Below the pieces are notes generated by a model, which made no database searches, was not told where the DNA came from, and saw only the letters and a program-made list of their open reading frames with translations. From the NCBI GenBank assembly GCA_029850565.1, contig JARCRR010000110.1:1-7908 (forward strand): DNA of 7,908 bases, read 5' to 3'. Below, one piece after another: positions 5,533 to 7,908 of the stretch. Positions within the stretch are counted from its first letter, which is position 1. The number at the start of each line of letters is the position of its first letter. A program made the position numbers and the translations under genes. This stretch comes from Gallionella sp. GTDB taxonomy: Bacteria > Pseudomonadota > Gammaproteobacteria > Burkholderiales > Gallionellaceae.

Positions 5533-6894
5533 TCAAGATTGGATCAGCGATGCTATCTCAGCAGTGCGCATCTCCATCAACTTCCCATCCCCGCGCGCTT
5601 CCACATTCAATCTCAACAAGGGCTCGGTATTAGAACCGCGCAGGTTGAAGCGCCATTCGGGGAATTCCACACTCACGCCATCGGTACGGTCCACTGCTGG
5701 GTTCAGCGGCAGATAGTGTTGCAAGATGCGATCGATGGTCTGCTTCACGTCGCGCACGCGGTAGTTGATCTCGCCACTGCACGGATACGCTTTGATGCGT
5801 TCACCCACCAGTTGCGACAGACGCTTGCCGCTGCGGCTCAACAACTCGGTCACCAATAACCACGGAATCATTCCGCTGTCGCAATAGGCAAAGTCGCGGA
5901 AGTAGTGGTGCGCACTCATCTCGCCACCGTAGATAGCGTTCTCCAAGCGCATGCGCTCTTTGATGAAGGCATGACCAGTCTTGGATTGGATGGGAACTCC
6001 ACCCGATCGTTCGACTACATCCATCGTATTCCATGTCAGGCGCGGGTCGTGGATGATCTTCTCTCCGGGATGCTTGACCAAGAATGCCGCCGCCAACAGG
6101 CCCACGATGTAATAACCTTCGATGAATTCTCCATGCTCGTCGAACAAGAAGCAGCGGTCGAAGTCACCGTCCCATGCGATGCCCATATCGGCTTGGTGTG
6201 CCTTGACCGCATCACCGGTCGTCGCACGATTCTCCGGCAACAGTGGGTTGGGGATTCCATTGGGGAAGCTACCGTCAGCTTCATGGTGGACTTTGATGAA
6301 AACGACAGGAATATTCAGTTGCTTGAAGCGCGCTTCGATCTCATCAATGACATGACCCGCCGCGCCATTGCCAGAATTGACCACCAGTTTAAGCGGTTTG
6401 ATGGCAGAAGCGTCAATGTAGGTCAGCAGATGATCGACAAAGGGTTTGAGGATGGACTGTTGAGTGAGGCTGCCGCGCTTGCTGGATGGGGCGAACCGGT
6501 TCGCTTCGGCCAGCGTTTGGAGGGCTTTGAGTCCGGTATCGCCGCTAATGGGCACTGCCCCGCGCGAGACCAACTTCATGCCGTTGTAGTCCATGGGGTT
6601 ATGGCTGGCGGTGACTTCGATGCCGCCATCTACATCCAGATGGAAAGCCGCGAAATAGATCTCCTCCGTTCCCACCATGCCGATGTCGATCACATCAGCG
6701 CCGCCGTCCATCAGGCCATTGGCCAAAGCCTGTTTCAAGGTGGCGCTAGTTAGGCGCACATCGCCCCCCACGACTACGCGCTTGGCACCTAGGTGTTGCG
6801 CATAAGCACGACCGATGCGGTAAGCGATGTCGTCGTTGAGTTCTTCACCCAGCTTGCCCCGGATGTCGTAGGCCTTGAAACAAGTGAGGGTCAT
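5533..6894 (-). CDS. manB: Phosphomannomutase (phosphomannomutase/phosphoglucomutase family)
   Basis: The enzyme converts mannose-6-phosphate to mannose-1-phosphate, the substrate for ManC, through an enzyme phosphoserine. It has 453 residues, normal for the alpha-D-phosphohexomutase superfamily. Visible features are the N-terminal FKAYDIRGKLG (6-16), the phosphoserine loop TASHNPMDYNG (95-105, Ser97), the Mg-binding DGDFDR (242-247), the sugar-binding GGEMSAHHYFRDF (323-335), and the phosphate-binding RGSNTEPLLR (419-428) in domain 4. ATG 6894 overlaps the manC stop as ATGA, with AGGG upstream, so translation is probably coupled. A gap of 49 bases separates it from gmd. Homologues of this type sometimes also use glucose phosphates; the manC/gmd/fcl context argues for the mannose role. 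The similar AlgC and CpsG names would fit equally well. Confidence 0.95.
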   Translation of the reverse strand: MTLTCFKAYDIRGKLGEELNDDIAYRIGRAYAQHLGAKRVVVGGDVRLTSATLKQALANGLMDGGADVIDIGMVGTEEIYFAAFHLDVDGGIEVTASHNPMDYNGMKLVSRGAVPISGDTGLKALQTLAEANRFAPSSKRGSLTQQSILKPFVDHLLTYIDASAIKPLKLVVNSGNGAAGHVIDEIEARFKQLNIPVVFIKVHHEADGSFPNGIPNPLLPENRATTGDAVKAHQADMGIAWDGDFDRCFLFDEHGEFIEGYYIVGLLAAAFLVKHPGEKIIHDPRLTWNTMDVVERSGGVPIQSKTGHAFIKERMRLENAIYGGEMSAHHYFRDFAYCDSGMIPWLLVTELLSRSGKRLSQLVGERIKAYPCSGEINYRVRDVKQTIDRILQHYLPLNPAVDRTDGVSVEFPEWRFNLRGSNTEPLLRLNVEARGDGKLMEMRTAEIASLIQS

Positions 6895-7908
6895 TTAGGC
6901 ACCCTGCCGTATACGTCATCAAAACGCACAATGTCGTCTTCACCCAGATACTCGCCGCTCTGCACCTCGATCATCACCAAGGGTAACAAGCCCGGATTCT
7001 CTAGGCGGTGTTTGTGTCCGGCAGGAATGTAGGTGGATTCGTTGGTCTGGATGAATAGTTCTTGTTGTCCATTCACCACTCTGGCCATTCCACTAACGAC
7101 GATCCAGTGTTCGCTACGATGATGGTGCATCTGTAACGAGAGGGATGCTCCGGCCTTGACTTCAATGCGCTTGATCTTGAAGTGCGTCCCTTCCTCCAGC
7201 ACAGTATATGTTCCCCACGGACGGTGCACGGTGCTATGCAGCCGGTATGTTTCGTGACCTTCGCTCTTGAGCCTGGCGTAGATGTGTTTTACATCTTGTG
7301 CGCGGTTGCGGTCGGCAATCAGGACGGCATCCGGGGTATCAATGATGACAAGGTCTTTGACGCCGACTGCACCGACGATGCGTTCGTTGCTTTGGATGTA
7401 GCAGTTGTTGACGTCATGCAGAATGACTTCGCCTTCGATACGGTTGCCTTGTGCATCCGCCGGAGTCAGGTCACCCAATGCCGCCCATGAGCCGATGTCG
7501 CTCCAGCCGATGTCGCAGGGGACGACGGCGACGTTGGCGGATTTCTCCATGACGGCGTAGTCGATGGAATCATCGGGCACTTGTTTGAATGCAGCGGCTT
7601 CCAGTTCAAGCTGGCTGAATCCTTTCCCTTCGCTGCTGCGTGACAGAGCGATGCAGGCTCGGGTCGCCTCAAGGATGGCAGGGTGGTGTTTTTCCAGTTC
7701 GTGCAGCATGACACCCGCTTGGAAGCAGAACATGCCGGAGTTCCACAAGAATCGGCCTGAGGCGACATATTCTTTAGCGGTCTCAAGGTTGGGTTTCTCG
7801 ACAAAGCGTTTGACGGTGTTGCCGTCGGCCTCAATGTAGCCGTAGCCCGTCTCGGGCATGTCGGGCTTGATACCGAAAGTGACGAGTTTGCCCTGGGCTG
7901 CCAATTTC
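6891..7908 (-). CDS. manC: Mannose-1-phosphate guanylyltransferase/mannose-6-phosphate isomerase, bifunctional type II; N-terminus beyond the right edge
   Basis: Only the C-terminal 338 or so codons are present; the family is usually around 470-480 residues, so the N-terminal GTP-binding GGxGxRLWP region lies outside the window. The frame is open to the last base, and the first possible start inside (TTG at 7904) is internal. The remaining part of the nucleotidyltransferase domain shows PETGYGYIEAD and RFVEKP near the right edge, then DYAVMEKS and GWSDIGSW. A linker with a left-handed-helix-like segment follows, then the cupin-type isomerase domain: HRPWGTYTVLEEG, the metal-binding QMHHHRSEHWIVVSG, IPAGHKHRLENPG and IEVQSGEYLGEDDIVR. 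The enzyme makes mannose-6-phosphate from fructose-6-phosphate and GDP-mannose from mannose-1-phosphate. Its stop overlaps the manB start by four bases. Confidence 0.96.
   Translation of the reverse strand, partial: KLAAQGKLVTFGIKPDMPETGYGYIEADGNTVKRFVEKPNLETAKEYVASGRFLWNSGMFCFQAGVMLHELEKHHPAILEATRACIALSRSSEGKGFSQLELEAAAFKQVPDDSIDYAVMEKSANVAVVPCDIGWSDIGSWAALGDLTPADAQGNRIEGEVILHDVNNCYIQSNERIVGAVGVKDLVIIDTPDAVLIADRNRAQDVKHIYARLKSEGHETYRLHSTVHRPWGTYTVLEEGTHFKIKRIEVKAGASLSLQMHHHRSEHWIVVSGMARVVNGQQELFIQTNESTYIPAGHKHRLENPGLLPLVMIEVQSGEYLGEDDIVRFDDVYGRVPK

Noticed and set aside
5905..6753. Plus-strand open frame of 282 codons opposite manB
   Set aside because: It is a long antisense frame caused by the codon bias of manB. 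No recognisable domain or plausible ribosome site was seen, and the manB motifs on the other strand are unambiguous.

Overview
The window is a piece of a surface-polysaccharide (O-antigen or capsule type) biosynthesis locus. Every gene is on the minus strand, so transcription runs from high to low coordinates. The protein sequences look proteobacterial, most like a betaproteobacterium. This rests on the close match to Pseudomonas/Salmonella-type sugar-nucleotide enzymes and on G/C-rich palindromic repeats of a kind common in that group. The species cannot be named from the sequence.

In transcription order the window holds: the 3' part of a bifunctional mannose-1-phosphate guanylyltransferase/mannose-6-phosphate isomerase (manC, 7908-6891); a phosphomannomutase (manB, 6894-5533) joined to it by an ATGA overlap; GDP-mannose 4,6-dehydratase (gmd, 5483-4389); and GDP-L-fucose synthase (fcl, 4378-3422). 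A 183-base spacer follows, with a heptamer tandem repeat and a candidate -10 box. Then come a UDP-N-acetylglucosamine 6-dehydrogenase of the TviB/WbpO type (3238-1958), a UDP-HexNAc(A) 4-epimerase of the TviC/WbpP type (1958-810), a 168-base AT-rich spacer, and the N-terminal half of a Wzx-type flippase (641-1) that runs off the left edge.

The genes form two complete sugar-nucleotide branches plus an export step. ManC, ManB, Gmd and Fcl take fructose-6-phosphate to GDP-mannose and then GDP-L-fucose. TviB and TviC take UDP-GlcNAc to UDP-GalNAcA. The flippase would move the lipid-linked repeat unit across the inner membrane. A glycan containing fucose (or mannose) and N-acetylgalactosaminuronic acid is the natural inference. 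No glycosyltransferase lies in the window.

The pathway itself is ordinary. The unusual part is the epimerase gene. Its reading frame carries two separate in-frame insertions (about 24 and 14 extra residues relative to WbpP), each made of a G/C-rich palindromic repeat of the same family in the same orientation. The catalytic motifs remain intact. The second insert includes a run of nine G in the coding strand, which makes the gene a candidate for slippage-driven on/off switching.
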